A DNA stretch of 64,000 nucleotides. Origin: Nitrospirillum amazonense. GTDB lineage: Bacteria > Pseudomonadota > Alphaproteobacteria > Azospirillales > Azospirillaceae. Shown here in pieces: positions 9,275 to 16,749 of this stretch. Each line of letters begins with the position of its first letter. The stretch's first letter is position 1. Under the pieces are notes generated by a model. It was not told where the DNA came from and made no database searches. It saw only the letters and a program-made list of their open reading frames with translations. The stretch covers positions 113,062 to 177,061 of the forward strand of contig NZ_VITN01000014.1 of assembly GCF_007828045.1 (NCBI RefSeq), written 5' to 3'. Position numbers and translations under genes: made by a program.

Positions 9275-10251
9275 CAGTTCCCCACCGCCTTGTTCCGGGC
9301 GACCTTATCCAGGAAGGGGAACAGCAGGGCGATGGGCCGCCGGCTTTCCAGCACGAAGCTGCCGCCGCACAGGGTGCCGCTGCTGATCTCCAGCGCATCG
9401 CCGGCGGGGGAGGACCACCGATAGCCGCTTTGCGATTGCGGGTCCGGCACCAGATCGACCTCCACGGCGATGGGCGGCCCCTCCGGCGCCAGTTCGTCCA
9501 CCAGGGCGGGGTTGGGCAGCAGGGCCAGCATGCCGGCCTGCGTCGCCGGGTACTTGGACACCGACCGCACCCGGCCGATGAGATAGCCGTCCCGCTCGCG
9601 CAGGCTGGTGACGGGGGAGATTTCCGTGGTCATGCCCGGCCGCAGCAGCTTGGCATTGCTGCTGGGCGGCAGGTAGAGCACGGCGCGCAGCGGGGAATCG
9701 CCGGATTCAATGCTGACGATGGGGTCACCCGGCTTCACGGCATGGCCGTTGGTGGCCATGACCTCCACCACCTCGCCGTCGTGGTCGCTGACCACCCGGT
9801 GGTCCAGCGCCGCCTCGAAGCGCAGGCGGTCCAGTTCCTGCTGCGCCTGGGCACGGGTTTCCTGGGCGCCCGGGCCGGTGGCGGCGGCCAGGGTGCGCAC
9901 ATAGGCCTCGGCGGAGGCGATCTGCTGACCCAGCGCGGGGTCGATGATGCGGCCCAGCACCTGGCCCTTGGCGATGTGCTGGCCGGGGCTGAGGTGTTCC
10001 AGGTCGGCCACGACGCCGTCGACCACCGCCACGACGTTGAAGGTGCCGCCGTCATGGATCAGCACCCCCCGCCCCGCCATGCGCGACGGCAGGGTGCCGA
10101 AGACGGCCCAGGCCAGAATCGCCGCCAGCAGGACGGCGGACGCCCACAGGGCGATCCAGGCGCGCGCCGGCGTCACCTGGACCAGCCGGTCCAGCTGTTC
10201 CGGCGAGGACAGGCCGTCCTGGGCCGCCTTGCGGAAAATCGGATTACTCAT
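9274..10251 (-). CDS. NHLP export HlyD family periplasmic adaptor
   Basis: 325 residues. One N-terminal membrane helix (IALWASAVLLAAILAWAVFG, about 33-52) is followed by a first lipoyl half (GTFNVVAVVDGVVADLEHLS), a coiled hairpin (about 120-165) and a second lipoyl half (DGEVVEVMATNGHAVKPGDP), then a beta-rich C-terminus. This is the membrane-fusion adaptor that joins the two NHLP ABC proteins to the periplasm or an outer-membrane channel. It sits between the diiron-type gene and the C39 exporter in the same operon. No dedicated outer-membrane channel gene is visible nearby. Confidence 0.92.
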   Translation of the reverse strand: MSNPIFRKAAQDGLSSPEQLDRLVQVTPARAWIALWASAVLLAAILAWAVFGTLPSRMAGRGVLIHDGGTFNVVAVVDGVVADLEHLSPGQHIAKGQVLGRIIDPALGQQIASAEAYVRTLAAATGPGAQETRAQAQQELDRLRFEAALDHRVVSDHDGEVVEVMATNGHAVKPGDPIVSIESGDSPLRAVLYLPPSSNAKLLRPGMTTEISPVTSLRERDGYLIGRVRSVSKYPATQAGMLALLPNPALVDELAPEGPPIAVEVDLVPDPQSQSGYRWSSPAGDALEISSGTLCGGSFVLESRRPIALLFPFLDKVARNKAVGN

Positions 10252-10295
10252 GCCCCCAATGTCCCTTCATACCCGCCCCTTTACCCCCACATCCG

Positions 10296-11153
10296 TCAGG
10301 CGCAGGCGAGTGCGGGCACCGGTTGGATCACCCCCAGGTCGGCCAGCAACTCGCGCATGGCGTTGTCGCCGGGGTAGTCGTCGCCACCGCCCATGATTCG
10401 GGCGGTGTTGAACGCCTCCCGCGCGATGATGGACCGGTCCCGAGCCGGCAATCCGGCGATGAACTCCAGGCTTTCGTCGACATGGCCGATGTCGCTGCCC
10501 ACGGCGCTGTGCACCCGCAGGCAGCGGGTGGCGAAGACGCCGGCCGGCAAGGCGGCCTCCACCTCGGCGATGACCTCGGCGGTCACGTTCAGGCTGGTGC
10601 GTTCCAGGACATAGGCATAGCCCAGCACGGCGATGGGTTCCTCCGCCTCCGCCAGCGCCCGGTGCCGTTCCGCCAGGGCCATCGCCGTGCGGGGGCGCAG
10701 GCGTTCCACGAAGGTCGCGGCGGGGAGGCCCAGGGCCTCCATGTCCAGCCAGGCCAGAGTGTCATGGCCCGTCTCCTCCTCCGCCACGTGGCGGCAGTAG
10801 GCGGCGATGGCGTGCTGGCCCCGTTCCTCCAGCCGGTCGGCCGCGCGGCGCATGGCGCCAGGAGTGACGCCCGTGGTGCGCCAGCCGGCGGCCAGGCCGT
10901 GGACGTAGCGCAGGAACACGTCGCGCTGGACGGAGGACGGACGCGGCCCGGTGGCGTCGGCCACGGCGGCGGAGAAGCCGGCATACATGGCGCCGGACAT
11001 CAGTTGCCGCGTCGCCCGTGCCGAACCTTGCGCCGACAGGCTGTCGGCCGGGCCCGGTTGCCAAGGCGGTAGGCGATGCAGGCGGAACCGGCCTTCGGAG
11101 GCCTCCAGATGAAGGCCGCCGGGCAGGGAAAGGCTTTCGGAAAAGTCGGTCAT
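10296..11153 (-). CDS. Heme-oxygenase-like iron-containing redox enzyme (candidate RiPP tailoring enzyme)
   Basis: 285 residues, mostly helical. Two spaced metal-ligand style motifs are visible: EEETGHD (about residues 143-149, Glu-x3-His) and HSAVGSDIGHVDE (about 234-246, with Asp-x2-His). A His is also present in FLRYVHGL, where an N-terminal ligand would fall. This arrangement fits the heme-oxygenase-like diiron oxidase fold (TenA/PqqC-like, iron-containing redox enzyme family). The ATG at 11153 follows AGGGG; an upstream GTG at 11168 overlaps the YcaO stop. It lies between the cyclodehydratase and exporter genes, exactly where a TOMM dehydrogenase would normally be. A role in oxidizing or cleaving the core peptide is inferred. 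Confidence 0.7.
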   Translation of the reverse strand: MTDFSESLSLPGGLHLEASEGRFRLHRLPPWQPGPADSLSAQGSARATRQLMSGAMYAGFSAAVADATGPRPSSVQRDVFLRYVHGLAAGWRTTGVTPGAMRRAADRLEERGQHAIAAYCRHVAEEETGHDTLAWLDMEALGLPAATFVERLRPRTAMALAERHRALAEAEEPIAVLGYAYVLERTSLNVTAEVIAEVEAALPAGVFATRCLRVHSAVGSDIGHVDESLEFIAGLPARDRSIIAREAFNTARIMGGGDDYPGDNAMRELLADLGVIQPVPALACA

Positions 11154-11164
11154 AGCGGGTCCCC

Positions 11165-13405
11165 TCACACGAAGATGGGAATGGGGTTGAGTTCGGCCTC
11201 GGTCAGCGGCCGGTCCAGCCAGCCCATGCGCACGGGCACGTCGTACAGCCGGCCGGGGGCAAAGCGCGCCCAGAAGTGGCGCAAGCCGGGGACGACCACC
11301 TTGACCACCGGCAGGCCCAACTCCGCCCGCGTCTGGTCCAGCACCAGCATCTCCAGCCCGGCGCGATCCAGGATGGACAGGCAGTGGTTGATGTCGGCCA
11401 GGAAGTCGCCGCTGTGCTGCACGGGGAAATCCTCATGCCGCGCCGGCGCCTGGACCGGGTCGGGCGCCAGATAGGGCTGGTTCTCCACCGTGGCCGTCTG
11501 CAGCCAGTGCAACGTCTCCGGATCCTCGATCTTGCCTTCCACCTCGGCGGTGGCCAGGCCCAGCATCTGGTTCATCTCGGCATAGGCGCGCTGCAGGGCG
11601 ATGCGGGCGTCCAGGTGGCAGCCCAGGCCAAACAGGATGCGTTCCTGCGGGGCGCTGACCTCCCGGGACAGGGCGACGAACACCGGGATGCCCAGGTCCG
11701 ACGTCAGGTCCAGCGCCCAGGCCTCCCGCCCGTGCTTTTCCCGGTAATGCCGGGCGATGCGCGGCAGGTAGGGATCGTTGAAGGTGTCGGTCGCGACACC
11801 CCGGCGGCGCAGGCGGTTGTACCACCACAGGGCGGTGGCATCGCGCTCCACCAGTTCGAAGAAGCCCTGCAACAAGGCCTCCTCCCGGGTGTTGCCGGCG
11901 GCGTTGCCGTTGGAACAGCCCATGGCATAGAAGTCCGGACCGCTGCGCCCGCCATCGACGCCGTAATAAACCAGCTGCGTCGGCAGGTGCTTGAACCGCT
12001 TCTCGGTCAGCGACCACAGGGGCGTCCAATCCACGGCGTGGTCATCGGGCAGCGGACGGGGCGTGATGTTGAAGACCGATTGCTTGGCGTTCTGCGCCTC
12101 ACGGTCGGCGAACTGGGCCTCGCTGTAACCCATGACCGCGTTGGGATGGATAGCCTCCCCCGCCGGCCAGTCGCGCCAGGCGCGGCGCACGCGCACCTCG
12201 TCGCCCGCGATCTCGCCGCTGCCGCGCTCCAGCGCCTCACATAGGGCGCTGACCTTGGCCTGCGCCTCCGACACGCCCTTGCCGGCGCTGCTGCTGCGCA
12301 GGCTGCGCTTCAGGTCGCGCAAGCTGCCGATGGGTCGGGCGGCGTTGGAACCCGCGACAAAGACATGGGCCAGCGTCTCGTCCGGCGGCGTCGCCGGCTG
12401 CAGCACGTTGACCACGCCGGTGATGGGGCTGACCAGGTGCTGGTACGCGGCCAAGGTCGCCTGGGGCGACACGCTGCGGTGGCCGCCATCGGACTGGAAG
12501 GCCGCCCGGGCGGTGCCCAGTTCCAGCGGCCGCGCCACCGGTTCCGCCGGCGTGCCGCAGGCGGGGCAGAGCGGGTTGGGCGTCAGGACGTGGGTCTGCT
12601 GGGCATGGGTCACCCAGTCACGGCTGACCACCTGGCCCTTGAGGGCGGTGGGCAGGCCCGCCAGGATCAATGCCGCCTCCAGCGCCACGACGTGGCTGGT
12701 GGCGGCCTGGGTGACGCTCAGTCCCACGGGTGGCACCAGCGGGCCCTGGGCATCCAGCTTGGCCGCCGCGAAACGGTGGGTGGCGCGGTTGTGCGCCAGC
12801 CGCCGCTGCAGGCATTCCCAGCAAGCCGTGGCGCCTGGTTCGAAATAGGGGCCCAGCCACTGCTCCCGCCCGCCGGCCCGCGCCAGCAGCCAGGGGCGAC
12901 CCGCCGCCAGGGCCCGGGCATTGATGTCCCGCAACTCCGGCCGCAGATAGTCGTCAGCCAGGACGATCCACAGGTCGGCCCCCTCGGGCGCTTCCTCCGC
13001 CAAGCCCGCCGTCGCCAGCGCCGCCCGCAGGGGGGCCGCGTCCACGCCGCCGACCGTCATGAGCGCCACGCGGCGGGTGGCGTGCGCATCCTGAACCGCC
13101 CGGGCGTCGGCGCCCGCCGCCTGCCAGAAACCGGCGACGGACGGGGCGAGATCGGGCACCGGCGCCGCCAGATGGCCCTGTTCCTCCATGCGGGCCAGGG
13201 CGAAATAGACGCGCGCGGCATCCACCTGCCCCGCCAGGGCGTCGGCGATGTCGTCAGCCGAGCGCCGGCCGTCGATCAGCGGCACAACCTTCTCATACGC
13301 GGCACCGTGCAACACCTTGGCGCCGTCCTCGGTCAGCAGCAGGACACCTTCGCCAGGGATGACGGCGGCGCGCAGGTGCGCCTTCAGGGCGGGAATTTTC
13401 AACAT
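11165..13405 (-). CDS. Fused TOMM cyclodehydratase (E1-like docking protein plus YcaO)
   Basis: 746 residues. Residues 1-90 form a winged-helix/leader-recognition-like region. Residues about 105-290 are an E1-like scaffold with a four-Cys zinc site (CWEC at 195-198 and CPAC at 280-283). Residues about 310-746 are the YcaO domain, with the ATP/Mg motif SALCEALER at 386-394, Q513/E517/E520 in LLQGFFELVERD, and a C-terminal tail ending NPIPIFV. YcaO proteins use ATP to turn Cys/Ser/Thr of a RiPP core into thiazoline or oxazoline rings; the E1-like part binds the leader. The tail resembles the Pro-x-Pro-x-Pro end of cyclodehydratases but lacks the last Pro. It lies directly downstream of the precursor array. 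Confidence 0.93.
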   Translation of the reverse strand: MLKIPALKAHLRAAVIPGEGVLLLTEDGAKVLHGAAYEKVVPLIDGRRSADDIADALAGQVDAARVYFALARMEEQGHLAAPVPDLAPSVAGFWQAAGADARAVQDAHATRRVALMTVGGVDAAPLRAALATAGLAEEAPEGADLWIVLADDYLRPELRDINARALAAGRPWLLARAGGREQWLGPYFEPGATACWECLQRRLAHNRATHRFAAAKLDAQGPLVPPVGLSVTQAATSHVVALEAALILAGLPTALKGQVVSRDWVTHAQQTHVLTPNPLCPACGTPAEPVARPLELGTARAAFQSDGGHRSVSPQATLAAYQHLVSPITGVVNVLQPATPPDETLAHVFVAGSNAARPIGSLRDLKRSLRSSSAGKGVSEAQAKVSALCEALERGSGEIAGDEVRVRRAWRDWPAGEAIHPNAVMGYSEAQFADREAQNAKQSVFNITPRPLPDDHAVDWTPLWSLTEKRFKHLPTQLVYYGVDGGRSGPDFYAMGCSNGNAAGNTREEALLQGFFELVERDATALWWYNRLRRRGVATDTFNDPYLPRIARHYREKHGREAWALDLTSDLGIPVFVALSREVSAPQERILFGLGCHLDARIALQRAYAEMNQMLGLATAEVEGKIEDPETLHWLQTATVENQPYLAPDPVQAPARHEDFPVQHSGDFLADINHCLSILDRAGLEMLVLDQTRAELGLPVVKVVVPGLRHFWARFAPGRLYDVPVRMGWLDRPLTEAELNPIPIFV

Positions 13406-13440
13406 GGATATGGTGCCGCGTTCGTCTGGATGGGAATGGG

Positions 13441-13722
13441 TCAGAACATCGGCGCGCAGGCCGAGTGGGCCGCCAGGTCGAAGCCGCCAGACACCACGTC
13501 CAGTTCCTCGTCGCTGAGGTCGGCCGGCCGGGCCGGCAGCACTAACGTGCAGGCGGTGGCGGTGTTCTCCGCCACGGTGACGGCCATGCCCGCCGGGATG
13601 TCCACGCCCTCGCCCTTGAGGACGGTCACTGGGTCGGCCAGCAGGCGGGCCTTGAAGGCGTCGTCAGCCCAGGCCTTGGCGACGACGCGGCCATAGGCTT
13701 TGGCTTTTTCCTCATGGGTCAT
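13441..13722 (-). CDS. NHLP-family RiPP precursor peptide 1
   Basis: 93 residues from ATG 13722 (AGAGGAATTGCGCC before it). The leader has the family pattern VVAKAWADDAFKARLLADP, a Val/Ile-rich middle and TLVLPARPADLSDEELD, then Ser-Gly-Gly. The predicted core after Gly-Gly is FDLAAHSACAPMF, with one Cys and one Ser. This is the precursor closest to the cyclodehydratase gene, 35 nt upstream of it. NHLP leaders derive from a nitrile-hydratase-alpha-like sequence and are recognised by the E1-like protein and the C39 exporter. Confidence 0.9.
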   Translation of the reverse strand: MTHEEKAKAYGRVVAKAWADDAFKARLLADPVTVLKGEGVDIPAGMAVTVAENTATACTLVLPARPADLSDEELDVVSGGFDLAAHSACAPMF

Positions 13723-13770
13723 GGCGCAATTCCTCTCGCGGTCAGGGTTTGAAAGGCTATGCAAGGCCGG

Positions 13771-14064
13771 TCAGATGGCGCAGTTGGCGCAACACAGGCA
13801 CCAGTTGGCGCAGTAGGACGGATCGGCCCCGCCCACGACGCGACCCAATTCCTCTTCCGTCAGGTCCACAGGCTTGGCCGGCAGGACCAGGGTCCGGGTG
13901 CCGACCGTGTCCTCCACCACCCGGATGGCGACCCCGGCGGGTAGATCCATGCCCTCGCTGCCCAGGACAGCCGCCGGATCGGCCAGCAGGCGGGCCTTGA
14001 AGCCCTCATCGGCCCAGGCCCTGGCCACGATCCGGCGGGAGATGGCGGTGTTCCCCTGGCTCAT
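13771..14064 (-). CDS. NHLP-family RiPP precursor peptide 2, Cys-rich core
   Basis: 97 residues from ATG 14064, preceded by a G-rich GGGGGAAGG. The leader carries IVARAWADEGFKARLLADP and LVLPAKPVDLTEEELG, then Val-Gly-Gly. The predicted core ADPSYCANWCLCCANCAI has five Cys, the highest count in the array, including an adjacent pair. Cys is the preferred substrate of YcaO cyclodehydratases, so several azoline rings are possible. Disulfides or thioethers cannot be excluded from sequence. Confidence 0.9.
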   Translation of the reverse strand: MSQGNTAISRRIVARAWADEGFKARLLADPAAVLGSEGMDLPAGVAIRVVEDTVGTRTLVLPAKPVDLTEEELGRVVGGADPSYCANWCLCCANCAI

Positions 14065-14087
14065 CCTTCCCCCCCCCATGAGACCCC

Positions 14088-14369
14088 TCACGGTCCCTGC
14101 ATGAAGCTGTCGTAACAGACGGCGGATAGGACGCCGGCAGCACCCTCCAGCGCGTCCTCAACCAAATCCCAGGGCCGCGTCGGCAACACCAGGGTCTGGA
14201 CGGTGGCGGTGTCCTCCAGCACCTGGACCAGGGCGCCGACCGGCAGGTCGACGCCCTCATCCCTCAGGACCGCCGCCGGGTCCGCGAGCAGACGGGCCCG
14301 GAAGGCCTCGTCCCCCCACGCCTTGGCGATGATGTCGTCGATCGCCGCGTCGCTTTCCGCCGCCGTCAT
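14088..14369 (-). CDS. NHLP-family RiPP precursor peptide 3
   Basis: 93 residues. The leader has IIAKAWGDEAFRARLLADP and TLVLPTRPWDL, and ends GAAG instead of the Gly-Gly seen in most siblings. The predicted core is VLSAVCYDSFMQGP (one Cys, two Ser). The leader tail VEDALEGAAG lacks the usual LSDxDLD wording, so it is the most diverged leader in the array. It starts 8 nt after the upstream precursor's stop without a clear ribosome-binding site, suggesting translational coupling. Confidence 0.85.
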   Translation of the reverse strand: MTAAESDAAIDDIIAKAWGDEAFRARLLADPAAVLRDEGVDLPVGALVQVLEDTATVQTLVLPTRPWDLVEDALEGAAGVLSAVCYDSFMQGP

Positions 14370-14376
14370 GGCGGCG

Positions 14377-14655
14377 TCAAAAAGTCGAGCCGCAGGGAAT
14401 GACGCACAGGATGGCGCCCGCGGCGGTGTTGTCCAAATCCTCGTCCGACAGGTCGGTGGGACGGGCCGGCAGCACCAGGGTATAGGCGGTCCCGCTGTTC
14501 TCCACCACGTTCAGGGTGACGCCAGCCGGCACCTCCACCCCCTCGGCCTTCAACACCGCCGCCGGGTCGGCCAGCAAGCGGGCCTTGAAGCCTGCGTCGG
14601 TCCAGGCTTTGGCGATGATGCGGCCGCTGGCCTTGGCGTTTTCTTCGTTCAGCAT
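14377..14655 (-). CDS. NHLP-family RiPP precursor peptide 4
   Basis: 92 residues. ATG 14655 is preferred over the ATG at 14661 because AAGGA then lies 7 nt upstream. The leader contains IIAKAWTDAGFKARLLADP and TLVLPARPTDLSDEDLD and ends in AAG. The predicted core AILCVIPCGSTF has two Cys, one Ser and one Thr in a hydrophobic context. Confidence 0.88.
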   Translation of the reverse strand: MLNEENAKASGRIIAKAWTDAGFKARLLADPAAVLKAEGVEVPAGVTLNVVENSGTAYTLVLPARPTDLSDEDLDNTAAGAILCVIPCGSTF

Positions 14656-14720
14656 TTGCATATCCTTTCCATGTCGATACCGGCCGGCGGCGGCATGCGC
14701 CGCCGCCTGATGTTTCGGAT

Positions 14721-15002
14721 TTAGAAGCAGAAGCCGCCGCGGGGATCGCAGAGCATGCTCAATCCCCCCGCGGCACGATCCAGGTCGTCATCGGACATGT
14801 CCGCCGGCCGGGCCGGCAGCACCAGCGTCTGGACCGTGGCGCTATCCTCCACCACCCGGAAGGTGGTTCCCGTCGGAAGATCAAGGCCCTCGGCCGTCAG
14901 CACGGCGGCGGGATCGGCCAGCAGCCGGGCCTTGTAGCCCTCGTCAGCCCAGGCCTTGGCGATGATACGGCCGGTGATCTTCAGGTTTTCTTCGTTCGTC
15001 AT
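14721..15002 (-). CDS. NHLP-family RiPP precursor peptide 5
   Basis: 93 residues from ATG 15002, with AAGGA 8 nt upstream. The frame stays open to 15167, but that extension is the remains of another precursor (see 15003-15128). The leader has IIAKAWADEGYKARLLADP and TLVLPARPADMSDDDLD, then Ala-Gly-Gly. The predicted core LSMLCDPRGGFCF has two Cys and an internal Gly-Gly. Confidence 0.9.
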   Translation of the reverse strand: MTNEENLKITGRIIAKAWADEGYKARLLADPAAVLTAEGLDLPTGTTFRVVEDSATVQTLVLPARPADMSDDDLDRAAGGLSMLCDPRGGFCF

Positions 15003-15128
15003 GTCATTGTTCCTTGCATGATCCGGCGTCGGCCGGACTTTGGAGGGTGAAGCACCAGCCGAAGCCGATGCCGTCCAGTTCGCCTTCGGACGCATCCGGC
15101 CGTAGGCCAGGGCGTTGGCTTCGGTCAC
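15003..15128 (-). pseudogene. Decayed NHLP precursor gene (internally deleted relic)
   Basis: On the minus strand the region opens with GTG overlapping the previous stop (GTGA) and reads VTEANALAYGR, like the N-terminus of a leader. A different frame then reads SEGELDGIGFGWCFTL, almost the same as the end of precursor 7 (SDDELDGLGGGFGWCFTL). The DNA of this 3' part also matches precursor 7 closely. The conserved leader middle (KAW...LLADP...LVLP) is missing, the frame changes, the Gly-Gly site is lost and the stop codon is read through. It is best explained as a precursor gene that lost its middle by deletion. Confidence 0.65.
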
Positions 15129-15409
15129 CAGGGGTATGTGTCGAGGAAAAGGCCACCGGTGTGGCACCAGTAGCCGCCGGCTTGGTCCAAGTCCGCGTCC
15201 GACATGTCCACCGGCTTGGGCGGCAGGACCAGCGTGTAGCTGGACGCTGTGTTCTCAACGATCGACAAGCGGACACCGGATGGAACGTCGATGCCTTCGG
15301 CCTTCAATACGGCGGCCGGGTCGGCCAGCAGCCGCGCCTTGAAGGCGGCATCGGTCCAGGCCTTGGCGATGATCTTGCCGGTGACCTTCAGATTTTCTTC
15401 GTTCGTCAT
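15125..15409 (-). CDS. NHLP-family RiPP precursor peptide 6
   Basis: 94 residues from ATG 15409, with AAGGA 8 nt before it. The leader has IIAKAWTDAAFKARLLADP and TLVLPPKPVDMSDADLD, then Gln-Ala-Gly-Gly. The predicted core YWCHTGGLFLDTYPW has one Cys and two Thr and is aromatic-rich (two Trp, two Tyr, one Phe). An internal Gly-Gly could in principle be cut again. Confidence 0.9.
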   Translation of the reverse strand: MTNEENLKVTGKIIAKAWTDAAFKARLLADPAAVLKAEGIDVPSGVRLSIVENTASSYTLVLPPKPVDMSDADLDQAGGYWCHTGGLFLDTYPW

Positions 15410-15447
15410 GTGGCTTTTCCTTGGATGGCCCAACCTCGCGACGGACC

Positions 15448-15702
15448 CTAGAGGGTGAAACACCAGCCGAAGCCACCACCCAGGCCGTCCAGTTCGTCGT
15501 CGGACAGGTCGGTGGGCGGGATGGGCAGGATCAGGTTCAGATGCGTGGCGGTGTTCTCCACCACGCTAACGGTCACGCCTGGCGGGAAGTCGATGCCCTC
15601 GGCGGCCAAGACGGCGGCCGGATCGCCCAGCAGGCGGTTCTTGAAGCGCTCGTCGGCCCAGGCCTTGGCAATGATTTGATTGAAAGTGTTCGCATTCAGC
15701 AT
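15448..15702 (-). CDS. NHLP-family RiPP precursor peptide 7
   Basis: 84 residues from ATG 15702, preceded by GGGGAAGGA. The leader is shorter at its N-terminus: IIAKAWADERFKNRLLGDP, then LILPIPPTDLSDDELD. It ends in three glycines, giving a core of FGWCFTL or GFGWCFTL, the shortest in the array, with one Cys and one Thr. The relic at 15003-15128 carries a near-copy of its 3' end, showing recent duplication within the array. Confidence 0.88.
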   Translation of the reverse strand: MLNANTFNQIIAKAWADERFKNRLLGDPAAVLAAEGIDFPPGVTVSVVENTATHLNLILPIPPTDLSDDELDGLGGGFGWCFTL

Positions 15703-15803
15703 CGCATCCTTCCCCTCAGGTCTTCGTGCCCGTTCTTCTTTCAGGAAAGTGATCCGACGATGGACGCGCCGGAGCGTTCAGGAGCCACCCGGATCGGGAA
15801 GCA

Positions 15804-16091
15804 TCAAAACGTGAAGCCCTTGGGCGGAGGCGGCGGGCCGGGGACTGGGCGCCCGCCGGCCACACCCCCCAGATCCGCGTCAGACATTTCCGTCGGCCGG
15901 GCCGGCAGGACCAGGGTCTGAGTCACGGCGGTGTCCTCCACGACCCTGAAGGTGATGCCGGCCGGCACCTCCACGCCCTCGGCCGTCAGCACGGCGGCCG
16001 GGTCGGCCAGCAGACGCGCCTTGAAGGCATCGTCCGCCCAGGCCTTGGCGATGATCTTGCCGGCGATTTTCGCCGTATCTTCCTTCATCAT
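15804..16091 (-). CDS. NHLP-family RiPP precursor peptide 8, proline-rich core without Cys/Ser
   Basis: 95 residues; two adjacent ATGs (16091, 16088), the first better spaced from AAGGA. The leader is entirely canonical: IIAKAWADDAFKARLLADP, TLVLPARPTEMSDADL, Ala-Gly-Gly. The predicted core RPVPGPPPPPKGFTF has no Cys or Ser and a single Thr, with five prolines in a row. It therefore offers almost nothing for a cyclodehydratase. It may be exported unmodified, modified by another enzyme, or work as a structural or helper peptide. Confidence 0.88.
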   Translation of the reverse strand: MMKEDTAKIAGKIIAKAWADDAFKARLLADPAAVLTAEGVEVPAGITFRVVEDTAVTQTLVLPARPTEMSDADLGGVAGGRPVPGPPPPPKGFTF

Positions 16092-16110
16092 GTCTTGGTT
16101 TCCTTATGTC

Positions 16111-16386
16111 TTAAGGACCGCACAAGCACATGCAGCGGGGCCAAGGCGTTCCGCCCGCGATGCCCGCCATGTCTTCATCGGTCAGGTCCGCCGGCCGGGC
16201 CGGCAGCACCAGGGTGCGGACGGTGTCCGGGTCCTCAACCACCACCAGGTGAACGCCGGGCGGCACCGCCACCCCCTCGGCCGCCAGCGTGCTTACCGGG
16301 TCGGCCAGCAGGCGCGCCTTGAAAGCGGCATCGGTCCACGCCTTGGCGATGACCTTGCCGTAGGTGTTGTCGGTATTCCCCATCAT
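16111..16386 (-). CDS. NHLP-family RiPP precursor peptide 9
   Basis: 91 residues (ATG 16386; the next codon is also ATG). The leader has VIAKAWTDAAFKARLLADP and TLVLPARPADLTDEDM, then Ala-Gly-Gly. The predicted core TPWPRCMCLCGP has three Cys with alternating spacing (C-x-C-x-C), which would allow a run of azolines. Confidence 0.9.
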   Translation of the reverse strand: MMGNTDNTYGKVIAKAWTDAAFKARLLADPVSTLAAEGVAVPPGVHLVVVEDPDTVRTLVLPARPADLTDEDMAGIAGGTPWPRCMCLCGP

Positions 16387-16411
16387 GTCCCCGCCCCCGC
16401 CGGTCTACGAC

Positions 16412-16690
16412 TTAGAGGCAGAAGTCGCTGGACATGACGCAGCCGCACCAGCCGCCGGCCGCCTCATCCAGATCGTCATCGGACAGGTCCGTCGGCCGGG
16501 CCGGCAGCACCAGCGTGTACCGGGTCGGCGTGTTTTCCAGCACCGTCACGCTCAGGCCCGCCGGCACGGCCAGGCCCTCGGCCTGCAGGACCGCCACCGG
16601 GTCGGCCATCAGCCGCGCCTTGAACCCGTCGTCGGACCAAGCCTTGGCCACCACCCGGCCATAGGCCCGGGCGCTGTCTTCACCCACCAT
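16412..16690 (-). CDS. NHLP-family RiPP precursor peptide 10
   Basis: 92 residues from ATG 16690 (GGGAGAG upstream). The open frame runs further back, but over the end of precursor 11 in another frame. The leader has VVAKAWSDDGFKARLMADP and TLVLPARPTDLSDDDLD, then Ala-Gly-Gly. The predicted core WCGCVMSSDFCL has three Cys and two adjacent Ser. Confidence 0.9.
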   Translation of the reverse strand: MVGEDSARAYGRVVAKAWSDDGFKARLMADPVAVLQAEGLAVPAGLSVTVLENTPTRYTLVLPARPTDLSDDDLDEAAGGWCGCVMSSDFCL

Positions 16691-16749
16691 CTCGTCTCTC
16701 CCTGATCTCAAAAGGATGTGCCGGTTCCCATCGGACGGAACCGTAGAAC

